From NCBI GenBank assembly GCA_025526995.1, contig JAHLKG010000019.1, forward strand, positions 603,539 to 667,538: a DNA stretch of 64,000 nucleotides, written 5' to 3'. The translations under genes and the position numbers were made by a program. Under the pieces are notes generated by a model. The model was not told the origin of the DNA, did no database searches, and worked only from the letters and a program-made list of their open reading frames with translations. This document shows, in pieces, positions 11,009-21,554 of this stretch (position 1 is the first letter of the stretch; each line of letters starts with the position of its first letter). The stretch comes from Powellomyces hirtus. Its lineage: Eukaryota; Chytridiomycota; Chytridiomycetes; Spizellomycetales; Powellomycetaceae.

Positions 11009-11300
11009 TTTCCAAAAGCAGAAAACATGAATGTGACGAGGGTCGCCTTCTTCCCTCTCACTAGTGATACCACGTCGGTTGTTTGCCTAGTCAGGGGTAT
11101 CATGGGACTACTCTGGGCCTTGCGTATCTGTTTCGGTGCCTCCCACAGTTCAGCTCCTTTCCAAGCAGTCTCCTTGTGAGTCATCCCAGTATCCGTTACC
11201 CTTATCGATCTGCTTCTGCAGTTTGGGTGTGATTTCTGGACTGGTTTGGGCTTGATTTGCTGTCAAGACCCGACAGGAATCCCTGCGTACACAATCAAAT
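11009..11300 (-). pseudogene. Partial inverted duplicate of ATP10
   Basis: On the minus strand, SPEITPKLQKQIDKGNGYWDDSQ parallels the ATP10 segment before its AFWDGYWDDYKG exon, and TDVVSLVRGKKATLVTFMFSAFGK parallels the core exon about 1 kb upstream. It ends at a GTATGT donor, and the last two exons are absent. It lies tail-to-tail with the plus-strand copy. The two are clearly diverged, so this is not a very recent assembly artefact. Confidence 0.65.
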
Positions 11301-11692
11301 ATCAGCCTACTCTTGCGTCTCCAATCTTCCATCTTCTGTATTCGACGCCATTTCCGCCGTGCCGACCCTGCATGACCGAGGGGCAAACAGAAAGAGGTCA
11401 GGCACATCGCCTCAGGGTTGCGGGACCTGCCCCCTCGCAGATCTTCCCGTCATCGACCTCGCCCCCCGTTCTACAATTCTACTTCCGACTCTACCGAGCA
11501 TTCAGCAGCTCTGACCGCAGGCTGTCGCCGACCGAGTGCACGACCGCGTCGCCCTCTCTGGACAACGGTTCGTTCGCTCGCTGCGCTGCGCTGGTTCTTG
11601 CTCGCGCGTCACAATGCTCAAGCGTGATTTTGCCTGCAGCAGCTTCATGATTTCCAACCACGGCCTCGTTCGCGAACTCATCGCTAGGGTAT
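11301..11692. other. No supported gene
   Basis: Fragmented short ORFs in all frames with no recognised domain. Confidence 0.4.
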
Positions 11693-11983
11693 GTGAAGCG
11701 TCCGGATCCTTTTTCGGCTAGTCGCCAGCGGAAAAAGGCTCAGCACGTCATCAACATAGCCGCAGGGCAAGTCGACGGGCTACTGTGGCGGAAACTGGAT
11801 CCCGACAACCAGCCGGTCGGCGACTTCAAAGAGGGGCCTGGACGTTACACCGCCAGCTGGGGCGTGGACGACCCTAATCACATCTGTCGGACGACTGGTT
11901 CCGCGAAGCCTGTTATGCTCGAGTACTTTGCGCAGGCCACGCGGTTGGAGATGACGCTTGTATCCGCTTTTGGGAGAGCGTAG
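11693..11983 (+). CDS. Unrecognised 96-aa ORF, probably a gene fragment
   Basis: Not recognised. The protein has an amphipathic, ordered look (VDGLLWRKLDPDNQPVG, then ASWGVDDPNHICRTTG and PVMLEYFAQATRLEMT). It could be an exon of a longer broken gene, since a GTATGTG donor and a CTAG stretch lie just upstream. Confidence 0.3.
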   Translation: MKRPDPFSASRQRKKAQHVINIAAGQVDGLLWRKLDPDNQPVGDFKEGPGRYTASWGVDDPNHICRTTGSAKPVMLEYFAQATRLEMTLVSAFGRA

Positions 11984-12899
11984 GGGCTTGTGAGTGGGGA
12001 TACGCGCTCATCTGGTGGCGGACGGATGGAGTCATATATGTGTGTGCTAAGATCCGTTCTCACCACTGCAAGCCTCTCAACGCTCTCGCTCCATTTTTCG
12101 CCCGAGCCGATGACGATGCTGCGCTGCTGCTGGCAATATTATTACCTGGCATCTCCGCCCATTAGCCCCGAGTCAGTTGGGGCTGCAGCGCTCATTAGCG
12201 ACGATGGCACCCTGCGGCGATCCTATGTTTGCACATAATGGTGATGGTGGCGTCAATCGGAGCCGCGTCTGACCGACCGCTAAGGAAGCAAACCCCCACC
12301 GCCCCACTTCTAGCTTCGGTTGCCTAAGCCCCTTGTTCTTCAGAAGCAGTCTGAAACGGATGGCCGCATCGCCGAAACAGACAGGCGGCGCGCGGAGAGC
12401 GAACCAAGACAAGACGTGAGGACGTGGACAACGGTCGAGCAACCCAGCGCGTACCGTAAACGTCTCCCATTCAGCGTGCCGCCGTCCTCCTTGCCCCTCC
12501 TCCTTTATCAAATGATGAGACGTCCGGCAGTGAGGACTCTGAGGGTTTTGGAAGATCTCTCCGACGATGTGCGGTGGAGACCTCAAACATTCGTCAGACA
12601 CTGTGACTGCTTCAGCGCAAAAAACCCGCAACGACACCCGATCCCGCTCCCCAGATCCGGAACTTTCTGCAAACCCGCCAATCGCCCCGCCTTGTTTTCG
12701 AGTACCCCCGCACAGAAAAGCAGGAACATTCGGACCCCCCTCGGCGCTGTGCTACTCGAGCATGACATAAAAAACGCTCACGGCTCATAAAGCCAGCTCG
12801 AGCCGGACCCCTGCGGCAAGCGGGCAGTAGAAAGGACGGCAAAATGGCTCCAACCGCTCTTTCCCCCCGCGCTGCAGGAGTAGCAGGCCGAAGCGGAGG
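11984..12899. other. Fragmented region upstream of the SET gene
   Basis: It may contain 5' exons of the SET-domain gene, as low-complexity charged ORFs and GT-AG-like signals are present. I cannot define them. Confidence 0.3.
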
Positions 12900-14320
12900 C
12901 ACCGCGGGTGTTTGCTAGCAGGGACGCTAGGTCTGAGCGCACAAGGAGGAGAATGGAGTCTGAGCGCAAAAAGAACCCGCGTCCGTCACCTTCTAATGTT
13001 CTGCCGCTTGGAAAGTATGCGAAAGACGCCAAAGGGCGATGGGGCGGGGACCATCGGAGTTGGATCAGCTATACGCCAAAAAGTCTTATCTTTGTGCGGG
13101 CCTCTACTCGAGCGCTTATCAAAGTGCCTCGTCCGCTGCCGATCCTCCGGCCAGGATGACCTCCGAGTTTGACACCGGCAAACGCGCCCCCTCCTCTACC
13201 CCTCCCAAAGTACTACGGAGACACGATCATGGCTACCGAGCGGGACTTTTCTCTGCCATTCGATCTGCTGGTCTTTGCTCAGATTCACGGAGGCCCGCGG
13301 ATATTGAGACCCGGGCCCGTTGCAAAACCGCCGTCCGCCTTCACCAAGATCCAAAAAAAAAACATCTTTGTCGACCGGCGGCCGTACAAACTGAAGGAAG
13401 TTGCCGTCTGTCACTACGCGCGACCCGGACGACCCCCAACGCGTGTGGGCGTGCCTCGACAACTGTTCAAGTCGCTGCATGATGATCGAATACAACCCCG
13501 AACGCGTGTCCGGCGGGCGATCGATGCGCGAATCAACGGTTACGGAACAAAGTGCACGTGCCTGAATTTCAAAGTTGTGTAGGTGAGTCTTTGAGCCTTA
13601 CTGGCTCTGTGTACCGCGCTTACTCATCGCCCCTTTCTGTCCAGACCGCAGGACAGGGATACGGTCTCCAGGTATCCACCGCGATCAAACCTTCCACCCT
13701 CGTCCTTGAGGACCAGGGAGAAATCATATCTGCAGGACACGTGCCTCGACCGCATGCGAGATATGTACGGCGACCTTGAAAATGACTACTTTGTCAATTA
13801 CGCGCGGGGGGCAAGTCATCGACGGGTGTCGCAAAGGGCACCGACGCTCGCTTTGTGAATCATTCGTGCGAGCCGAACTGCTCTCATAGAAACGTGGTAA
13901 GTCACCATTAAGAGTTCGATCGTGCTATTTTGTTCAACGTCTCATCGCGAATGGTCTGAACAGGATGGTTGATGGGGAATGTTGGTGTTCGGCCTGTTTG
14001 CCACCAAGGAAACTTGCGCCGGGGGAAGAGTTGATATATGACTACTGCTTCGCATCTTTCAGGCCAATGAAACCGGGCCTTTGCGGTGCGGCAACATGCA
14101 CAGGTACTTGCATGCGCCTTGAGTCGGTCATTTCCTGAGGTGCTTGCTCACCTTTCAACAATCGCAGGGTTTTTTGGCACCAACAAGAAGGTCAAAGTGG
14201 CAAGAGTGGCAAGAGTCTGTCACTTATTCAGGTTAGTTGGAGGGGCTAGTGTCATCTTGCGGTTCATCCAACTTAACAGCCCTGTCTGAAATTCTTTGCT
14301 AGGAATCTCTCAGGAAAGCA
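12900..14320 (+). pseudogene. AWS-SET-postSET histone methyltransferase (ASH1/SET2-like), frame-broken
   Basis: Families with AWS, SET and post-SET domains (Set2, Ash1, NSD) methylate histone H3, usually K36. Order seen: a pre-AWS stretch (PKYYGDTIMATERDF, VDRRPYKLKEVAVCHYAR); a Cys-rich AWS part (CLDNCSSRCMMIEYNPER, then CANQRLRNKVHVPEF in another frame); an intron ~13583-13644; the SET core (GQGYGLQVSTAI, then RMRDMYGDLENDYFVNY and the cofactor motif ARFVNHSCEPNC); an intron ~13896-13963; GEELIYDYCF; and post-SET cysteines (CGAATC) followed by GFFGT after another intron. The breaks near 13506, 13806-13811, 13836-13838 and 14021-14025 are each consistent with one extra base. Basic sequence continues to about 14.7 kb. 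Confidence 0.7.
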
Positions 14321-15004
14321 AAAAAAAGCCGCCTTCCAAGGCGCACAGTCAGAGGCGGTTTGCCGTCCGCTGTGCTCGGCAGCGCCTCCGCTGACGACTT
14401 GATTCCGCGGTTTCACCCCTTACCAGCTGCCGCGGCCTCCGTGCAGTGCAAGAAAAGGCTGCGAAGCAAAAAGCAAACGTGGTGGGGGCGTGAGCATGTG
14501 CAGGCACGGCACCGCTTCAAAGTACTCGCGCGGACGTTTCGAAAACCTCGTCAAACATCGCACGCCCTACTCTGGAATTCGTTTTCCCAAGTTCGCTGCG
14601 CAGTAGCTGGCGCGCGGTACCAGAGGCGTCAGCGTTCGGGCGCGCCTGGCACGAAGGTCCTGACAGCGGAGCCAGCCTGAAGGCGACTTATCGGAAACCT
14701 TCTACGACGAGGACAAAAGCGGACGCCGGTGCGGGGGATATGGACGTTTCACGGGCAAAGCATCGCAAACAGGGACCCGACGCCGTGATCGCACGTCTGA
14801 GGGTGGTGACGCACGGCGTCCCGCCTCCGGCCGATCCTTAGAAAGTCACCCCTCGGCGATCGGCTCGAATCAAGCCTATTAGTGCGCAAGCTAACACTAC
14901 CGTGACGGCCTCACCGAAAGAAACTGGCAGACGCAGAAGTACAAGCACTCGGCAAAAGGGCCGGCGAAGCGGCTGACATAAGGGTCTCCGCGACGGTCGG
15001 CACT
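14321..15004. other. Basic, low-complexity tail region
   Basis: Frames here give Arg/Lys/Ala-rich peptides that may be the C-terminal part of the SET gene. No domain is recognised. Confidence 0.3.
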
Positions 15005-15472
15005 ATGACCGAGGTTGTTTCCACGACCCTAAAGGTCTTCACCAGGCGACGCTCCCGATCTTCCGACGCCGATCCGTCCCCAGCTCTCGGCGCGGAGCGT
15101 GCGTCCATTGCGCTGGAAACTACCAACCCAGCTACTCCCCTCCGGCGCGGCAGTCGCCGCCAAAAGCCTGACCTGGACGACCTCGAAAACACCGCTGCTC
15201 CGGAAGGTCGGAAACTCGCCGTCCTTGCGAAAGCGCCTCAGCCTCGTCTGGCGTCACAAAACATCAACGCAGCCAAGATCACACCGACATTGAAGATCGG
15301 AAAACGAAGAGGCGGTGCAGCGCAGGCTTCGGCACTGGCGGCACCTTTACGCTCCGCATGTCTTCCCGCACGCGAAACGTCCGACCGATCATTTAACCAC
15401 AGGAGGGCATTCGAAGCACGGAATCGGTCGATAACGGCTAAATTTCCCTTTCAGCGCACAGGGGAGCGGTGA
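15005..15472 (+). CDS. Unrecognised basic 155-aa ORF
   Basis: Arg/Ala-rich protein starting MTEVVSTTLKVFTRRRSRS, with no domain and likely disorder. It could be a nuclear low-complexity segment, possibly a C-terminal exon of the SET gene, or a chance ORF in GC-rich DNA. It overlaps a better-supported minus-strand fragment at its end. Confidence 0.2.
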   Translation: MTEVVSTTLKVFTRRRSRSSDADPSPALGAERASIALETTNPATPLRRGSRRQKPDLDDLENTAAPEGRKLAVLAKAPQPRLASQNINAAKITPTLKIGKRRGGAAQASALAAPLRSACLPARETSDRSFNHRRAFEARNRSITAKFPFQRTGER

Positions 15473-15943
15473 CCCCCTTCCAGCCTTCATCCAGAACCGA
15501 GAAGTTTTACTCAGATATGCACGGCCGCTCTCGCAGACCCGATCCTGGTCACGCCCCCATCTTTCTCTCGAAGCCGCTCCCTCGCCAGTTCTTCCTTCGG
15601 CATCCACAAGCCCGCGGACATTCCACTTGTACAAGTTTGTCCGCACGAGCATTTCGCAGACGTTGTGTACCCCCGCGAACGGGCCTTTGCTCTCGCTCAT
15701 TCCGGGAAACAAGTCAGCGCGGCACAAGAGACGGGCGAGGTCGTGCGCGCTGACCCATCGGCCGAGGTTGCTCGGGCGGTAAGGGTAGTCGAAAACTTGG
15801 TGCTTGACCGCGCTCTCCGGGGGTGACGTATTCGTGGAATAAGAGGCGGCGTGCGGTTGTCGATAGGAGACGGGTCTGTCGGTTTCTGCGCGCCTGGGAG
15901 TGAGACCTGGGTTGGAAACGATTCCTACGCATACCGCCAACAA
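15389..15943 (-). pseudogene. Decayed fragment, repeat-unit family (copy 1)
   Basis: The minus-strand ORF includes HQVFDYPYRPSNLGRWVSAHDLARLLCRADLF and GPFAGVHNVC. The pattern loosely resembles the RWVSxxDLARL segment of extended short-chain dehydrogenases such as uronate dehydrogenase or epimerases. That assignment is weak. Three further decayed relatives lie at about 16.9, 17.5 and 19.1 kb on the same strand. Confidence 0.35.
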
Positions 15944-16849
15944 GGCGCCGTCTTACCAGGACGAGTTGCTCTACGTAGACGTGGGGACAGGACCCTCTCT
16001 CCCTTTTCGCGGCTCCCACTCATACGAGTCGTCGCTGCTGGACTCGGGTGCCTACTCGCCTGCATCGTCGGGCGTCTGACAAACCGTCGGGCTAAAACTT
16101 GAACTGCGCGCACGTAACCCTCCGCACCTGCAACGCAGCCCTTCTTTCGTTTAAAACCCGCGCGTACTGAGCCTTCCCGATCGTTCGTCCGCCTCCGCGG
16201 CGCTTCCGCTTCTTTTTCGCGGGGCAACAGCGCCGATTCCCTCACGGCCGCAAGGGCTCGAACGAAGGCCGCCGCGGCGATCCGGCGTTCGTCGCGGGCG
16301 CGGGCGTTGGCGGCGGCGAGGAGCTGTTCCAACCTGTTTTGAACGTTGAACGAAGCTCGCGAGGATGGCCTTTGGAACTTGAGATGGAGGGTGGTCCATG
16401 GTGGGCGGCGAGCTTGCATGTTTTTTGATCGGGTGCGGGTGGGAACGAGGAAAAGCGGTGCGCAAGGTTTTCGCGCCAAAAAAACCGCGCACGACGCGTG
16501 ACTCTTAGCGAGTCAACAGCTGCCAGTATGCGCGGTTGGGCGATGAGAAGACGGAAAACGTTTTTTTTTTTTCCAATGCGACGAGCAAGGAGTGGGCACA
16601 CAATCCTGTCAGGCTTGGATAAGATCTTGTGCTGGACGCGCGCAGCTAAGCTGCAACAGCGACTATCGATTGTTGGGTGGATAACAAGCTTTCTCGATCC
16701 TCGCGCACCCAGACGCGCTTCTGTGCATATTTCCCACCCGTCACAATTCTCTCTTCCACCCCGCTTCTTCTTCTCACCGGAAAGATCGTGCTGGGGGTTG
16801 CTTCGGGCGCGGCCAAAGCCAGCTCGTTAGCCTTCCTTTTTCCGCTTGT
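15944..16849. other. Fragmented region, Arg/Ala-rich frames
   Basis: Minus-strand frames at 16151-16492 contain QNRLEQLLAAANARARDERR, a short coiled-coil-like segment. No gene can be defined. Confidence 0.3.
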
Positions 16850-16869
16850 ACTTGCGTGTGCGTTTAGAG

Positions 16870-17010
16870 CTTTATGCATCTTGTCGGCCCTTCCTTTTCT
16901 TTGGCGGCGAACGCAGCGTACATGTCATGCAGGCAGACGAGCTCGACGAGATACTAGGTGTTGACCTACGCGCCCCAATGGGTGGCGTTAAGGTACGTGA
17001 GGACCCCGCT
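16870..17010 (-). pseudogene. Decayed fragment, repeat-unit family (copy 2)
   Basis: Minus-strand reading gives YLNATHWGA and, after stops, YLVELVCLHDMYAAFAAKEKE. It aligns by eye with the copies at 17.5 and 19.1 kb. Stops interrupt it. Confidence 0.4.
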
Positions 17011-17369
17011 GTTCCAACTTTGAAATAATGCCGCCAATTCCGGGGACGTCCGAGTCGTCGGGCAAGGTTGCTGTCTTGAGTGGCTATTGCTCTGGAAAAT
17101 GATGAAAAACATGAACCGTACCTCCGAGTTGGTGGCCATATCCTTCGAGTCGTTCTCCAAATCCCCCGAAGTGTTTCCGGAACTCTCCGAGTCGTCATCT
17201 ACGCCGCGCGTCGACTGTGCTACGTAATTCGGAATAGTTTTCTTACAAAGAGTAGCTGAAATGCGGCCATCTTTTCTGGGCGTTTTGCGGCATCCGACCC
17301 GGGCGAGGACAACGGTGATCCGGCTCTCTCCGCGCACCGTAGACTACTGCTTCTCGTTCCTCGTCTGCT

Positions 17370-17640
17370 TCAGACCGTGCATGCCTTCTTCCGCGCTTGG
17401 CCCTCCTCGCCACAGCTTGCTTCCCGGGCGCCGAAACCCATGGGCGCTTTCGTTCGTACATGCCCGTGCGGTTCAAAGCTCCGACGATGTCGCAGGCCAT
17501 TTTTTGGTTGCGAACAAACACTTCGGGCCGGCAGACCAGGTGAATCAGATACTGTGTGCTGATCCATCTGTCCCGGTGGGTGGCGTGAGATATTCAAAGA
17601 TCCCATCTTTGAGCGCTTCTCCAATTCTGGTGAAACCACT
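17370..17640 (-). pseudogene. Decayed fragment, repeat-unit family (copy 3)
   Basis: Minus-strand frames give RDRWISTQYLIHLVCRPEVFVRNQ followed by a YERKRPW stretch. Closely related to the 19.1-kb copy. Confidence 0.45.
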
Positions 17641-17691
17641 GAACATGCATGATTTGTTGGGCAAGGGTGGGTCCCTGGGCCACGTCGAGAA

Positions 17692-18078
17692 TCAAATCGA
17701 GACCAGAAGAAATCGCGCCATGAAAACTTTCTTCAGCTTGCAATGGCCAGGAGTCCTACAAGTAGCCGTCCGATTTATTTCCCATTTTGAGCACCGGGCC
17801 AGCTTCCCAATCCGTCTTCGGAGTCGAAGGCCGTGACGTTCTCGGGAACGGTGGCAGGCGATACGCTTCCGCCATTTGGTGGGCGGATCGGAACCCGCTG
17901 CCCGACTTGCGCGGCCGCTAGGTACTTGTCGACTCGCTCCCTCTGGCTGTCGCGCACCGTTTGGTGTTTCTGACCTGCGTCTTTTCGGGCCGTGGCCCTC
18001 TCGTGGAAAGTAACACGCGACGCGACGCGCTTGCCGCGTTCGGTTCGCGGATCGGAACTCGCTGACTGGCCCCTGCAT
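17692..18078 (-). pseudogene. Coiled-coil protein tail fragment (unit A)
   Basis: Contains QRERVDKYLAAAQVGQRVPI and PATVPENVTAFDSEDGLGSW. The same peptide series recurs near 18.15-18.25 kb (QRERVDVHKAAAP) and 19.3-19.5 kb (PATVSENATAAKSEDDDWQ). It appears to be the end of a coiled-coil protein duplicated in tandem. Function unknown. Confidence 0.4.
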
Positions 18079-18124
18079 GCTTGTCGACTCGCTCCCTCTG
18101 GATTTCGCGCCCCGTCTGGTGTTT

Positions 18125-18607
18125 CTAGACTGCGTCCTTTCGGGTCGACGCGCTTCTTACATTCGGTTGGCGGATCGGAACCCGTGAACTGGCTGGTGCG
18201 GCCGCTTTGTGCACATCGACACGCTCCCTCTGGCTGTTGCGCATCGTCTGATCTTTCTGGGCTGCGGCGGTTTTGGATCGTGTCGGTGCCCTCTTTGCTG
18301 AGCAGAACCCGGGCCTCGGCTGCGTCCGCCCGGCTTTGTGCTTCCTACCTCGCGGTGAGTTTGCGTGTTCTAGCAGAAAGCGGTCCTTTTCGAGGGCGAT
18401 GCGATGTATTCCGAGCAAGAGGAGGGCATGCTCGGGGCATGCTCGGCAGTGTTCTGACCGTGCTGCTCTGACGTTCTGACGCCACACCTGAGTCACGCTG
18501 AGTGCAAGAAGGCACTTCCCGCCCAAATGTGTTCCGATCAAGTCGCTGCACAAGTGCTTCAGGCTCAACTGCTGCCACTGTATCAAGACTCTGCGTTTTG
18601 AGTCCAT
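18125..18607 (-). pseudogene. Coiled-coil protein fragment (unit B)
   Basis: The minus strand encodes a charged stretch with a SQRERVD motif shared with units A and C. Upstream frames are heptad-like (KDRFLLEHANS). Broken by frameshifts. Confidence 0.35.
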
Positions 18608-18891
18608 GATTTGGACTCTGAGGGGGCGTCTGATGCGGGGAAAGCGCCGAGCGGGAACAAAGGGGAAACGAACGGATCATAGCGTCATGCGGGCGTTAAT
18701 AGCAAGTCATCAGGTTTTTTTACCAACGTAGACGTGGCTGTCTGTAATGGCGACCGCGCAAGACCAGCACCGAGCCGTGACCACAGTAATATTATTTCCA
18801 AAGATCGGCTGGAATGCAGCAATCATATTCTGGGCGTTTTGTGCGGTTATGGACGGTGGTCGGCTGAACGAAAAACCGGGCGTTCCTTCTT

Positions 18892-19140
18892 TCACTCTCT
18901 GCAGATTGCCGCTCTCAATGCTTTCCCGCCCGGCGTCAGGCCGTGCGCGCTTTCTTCCGCCTTTGATCCTCCTCGCTGCAATCCTGCACCGGGCGTCACA
19001 GGCCGTCGTGGCCTCGTTCGTACTGGCCCGTGCGGTCCAGAGCTTGCCTCAGGCTCCACACCTTTTTCTACGTTGCCAGCAAAGGTGGAGCACACGTCAT
19101 GCCGGCAAAGCAGGTGAATCAGATACCGTGTGCTGATCCA
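18892..19140 (-). pseudogene. Decayed fragment, repeat-unit family (copy 4)
   Basis: Minus strand gives RYLNTTH, then STRYLIHLLCRHDVCSTFAGN and GPVRTRPRRP. It is homologous to copies 2 and 3 and sits between coiled-coil units B and C. Confidence 0.4.
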
Positions 19141-19301
19141 TCTGCCCGGTGGGTGGTGTTGAGATACCTAAAAATCTCGTGTTTGAGCGCTTCCCCGATT
19201 CACTTGTAACCACAGAATACGCGCGATTTGTCGGGCAAGGGTGGATCTGTCGCTTTCTGAGATGAGATGATGGGGATTGAGTGACTAGCCATTTGGAGAA
19301 C

Positions 19302-19740
19302 TCAAACCAAAAGAAGACGAAATCGCACCATGAGGATACTCTCCAGCCCGCTACCAGAACCAGGGTTGTACGAAGAGTGCTCCGAGGCGTTTCCCATCTC
19401 GAGCGCTAGCCCAGCTTGCCAGTCGTCGTCTTCGGATTTGGCAGCCGTCGCGTTCTCCGATACGGTAGCGGGCAACACGCTTCCTGGGACCAGCTGACCG
19501 GCTGACGCGGCCACTTGTTGCTTGTCGAGTTGCTCCCTCGAGCCGTCGAACTCCGCCTAGTTTTTCTGGGCGGCAAGCAGAAACCTGTCCTCGGCTGTGT
19601 CCGCCCGGCTTTTTGCTTCCCGAGCGCCTTTGCGCTGAGTTTCAACTTCTTTCTCAAGCAAAAGACGATTTTTTTCGAGTAAGGGGAGCGTGTTCTCGGC
19701 TGTCTTTGCTCGATCTTCAGTGTCGAGGGCGTGGGCGTTC
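19302..19740 (-). pseudogene. Coiled-coil protein fragment (unit C)
   Basis: Minus-strand frames give a clear heptad region (LLEKNRLLLEKEVETQRKG, AREAKSRADTAEDRFLLAAQ) and the shared tail (AASAGQLVPGSVLPATVSE, then SEDDDWQAGLALEMGN). One stop separates the parts. It is the best-preserved of the coiled-coil units. Confidence 0.45.
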
Positions 19741-20153
19741 GCTGCGCCTTCCTGTCTTTTTGCTGCGGCGGCCCGGTTTTGGGCGTTCTGCGAGGAGTCG
19801 GATCGGAGTACCGACGTCTATGTCTATGTTGAAGTGGAGACAGACGGTGGACGGCGGGGTGAGCCGAGACGGCTGTTGCAAGGCAAGCGCGTCCGAGAGC
19901 TTCAAGGGGAGCACGGGTGCTGTGCCCTACTGAAGTCACGCTGACTCATACCATACGGGCTTCCGCTGAGCACTTCAGGCCGCGAATGTCTTGCTACAAA
20001 AATATTTCCAAATCGCTGCCGCAAAAGATATACTATAACGGATAAGCCGCGCATCACAGATGGTGATGTTTTGCGCGTCCACTCTGTTCTGACGCACGCG
20101 GCCCGCGATCCGCTGCGCCGCGTGCAGACGGTCCGGGGACAGGCGCCGCGGAA

Positions 20154-21389
20154 TCAACCTCTGGCGCTGAAAAGCCGAGCCTCCATCTCATGGAAGCGGC
20201 GCTCTGCGCCCTGACACCGCGCTTCGGACTCCAGCAGACGTTTTCGAAGAGACGCGGTCTCCTGGTGTGCGCTGAAGGCGTCCTGCCCTGACGAGGGACT
20301 CCGGCTGATGTGCGTCTGTGATTGATCGTCCACCAAACTCCGCGCAGCGCCCCCTAGACGCAAGCGCGCATTTTCCTCCTGCAACCGAGGCATCTTTTCA
20401 GAAAACCCTGCAAGAGGAGGCTCAGCGAAAGAAGGAGAGAAATGAACTCTGGCGTATTCACACACCTGACTTCATCAGGATGCGCTCGAAGTCCGCTAGC
20501 GTCGTGTCTACTTGGATAGACATCTTGACGATAGTCGCGATGAGCTTGGAAATGCTGTGGTTCGAATGCGTCTGGCTGGCCGCCGATCCCGCGGCCTGGT
20601 CGCCCTCGAGCATCGTCGAGTGAATGCTGGTGAGAACTCGTCCACGTCGTCGCGCGAGATTTCTGACAGGTTGATCGTGGTGTTGGAAAGCGAGACATCG
20701 CAATAGGAGCGCTTGTCGTCCGTTCCTTGAATAAGGTCCTGTGGCTGATAGCGTGCAATCTACGTTCTGAAAGTTTCGCGCCGGCGTTCTTCCTGGCTGC
20801 AGAATCGGCCGAGAACTTCGGCCATGTCTTAAACTCTCGAGATGACACCTAGAGAATAGAGGTAAGGGAGCGCCGAACCTACGCCACCACTGGGAGAACC
20901 CCGCCGAACATACTCTGACGAACTCTCGCCGGACATACTCTGACGAACTCTCGCCGGCGGACAATCTCGTCGAGCATCGCGCCCCACGCCGCCGGCATGC
21001 GATGCACGTGCAGCAGCTGAGCAGAGGCCTGGGTGTGAGGGGGAGACGGCGGCGATCTGTGACTGAAGATGGGATATCGAGCGCAGGCGCTTCAGAATCT
21101 CCATTGGCAACCGCTGTTTCGAATAAACGCATCCCGACGCCAGGCTTCGTATCACCGCGTCTCATTCTTGAATGATTGGCAGGTACTCGTCGCGGTGGAT
21201 CTTGAGCAGGTGGTCCAGCGAGTTAAATTTCTCGCTGGAGACCGCCCGCGCATCGCCGAACATCTCTTCCACTTTGATCCAATGTCGCTCTATGCGCTCG
21301 CCCTTGGCGTCCATTCGTTGCCGTGCGCTTCGCACTTTCTCCAATTGTATCTCTAGACCGGCGCTAGGATCGCAAGAAAACCGTGTCAA
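20154..21389 (-). pseudogene. Broken coiled-coil protein gene
   Basis: Minus-strand pieces in order: LEIQLEKVRSARQRMDAKGE to LKIHRDEYLPIIQE; RLPMEILKRLRSISHLQSQI; a Ser/Arg-rich part; HSISKLIATIVKMSIQVDTT to DFERILMKS; then, after a GTGTGT donor and TTGCAG acceptor, KMPRLQEENARLRL and RKRLLESEARCQGAERRFHEM. The pieces are alpha-helical and heptad-like. A direct repeat TACTCTGACGAACTCTCGCC occurs at ~20910-20956. Not assigned to a family. A cytoskeletal or membrane-tether role would be a guess. Confidence 0.4.
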
Positions 21390-21554
21390 TCGTCGACCTC
21401 CAATAACCTCCAGGAACCGGCCCTAGCCCGGCGCGGGCGGCGCGCGTTTAATCCATGGCACAAGCGTTGACCCACGCTGCACTCACTCTAACATTGGCGG
21501 GGACTGGTTGTCAAAGAATATTGACAATATTGAGTAAACACATTTTACTATTAA

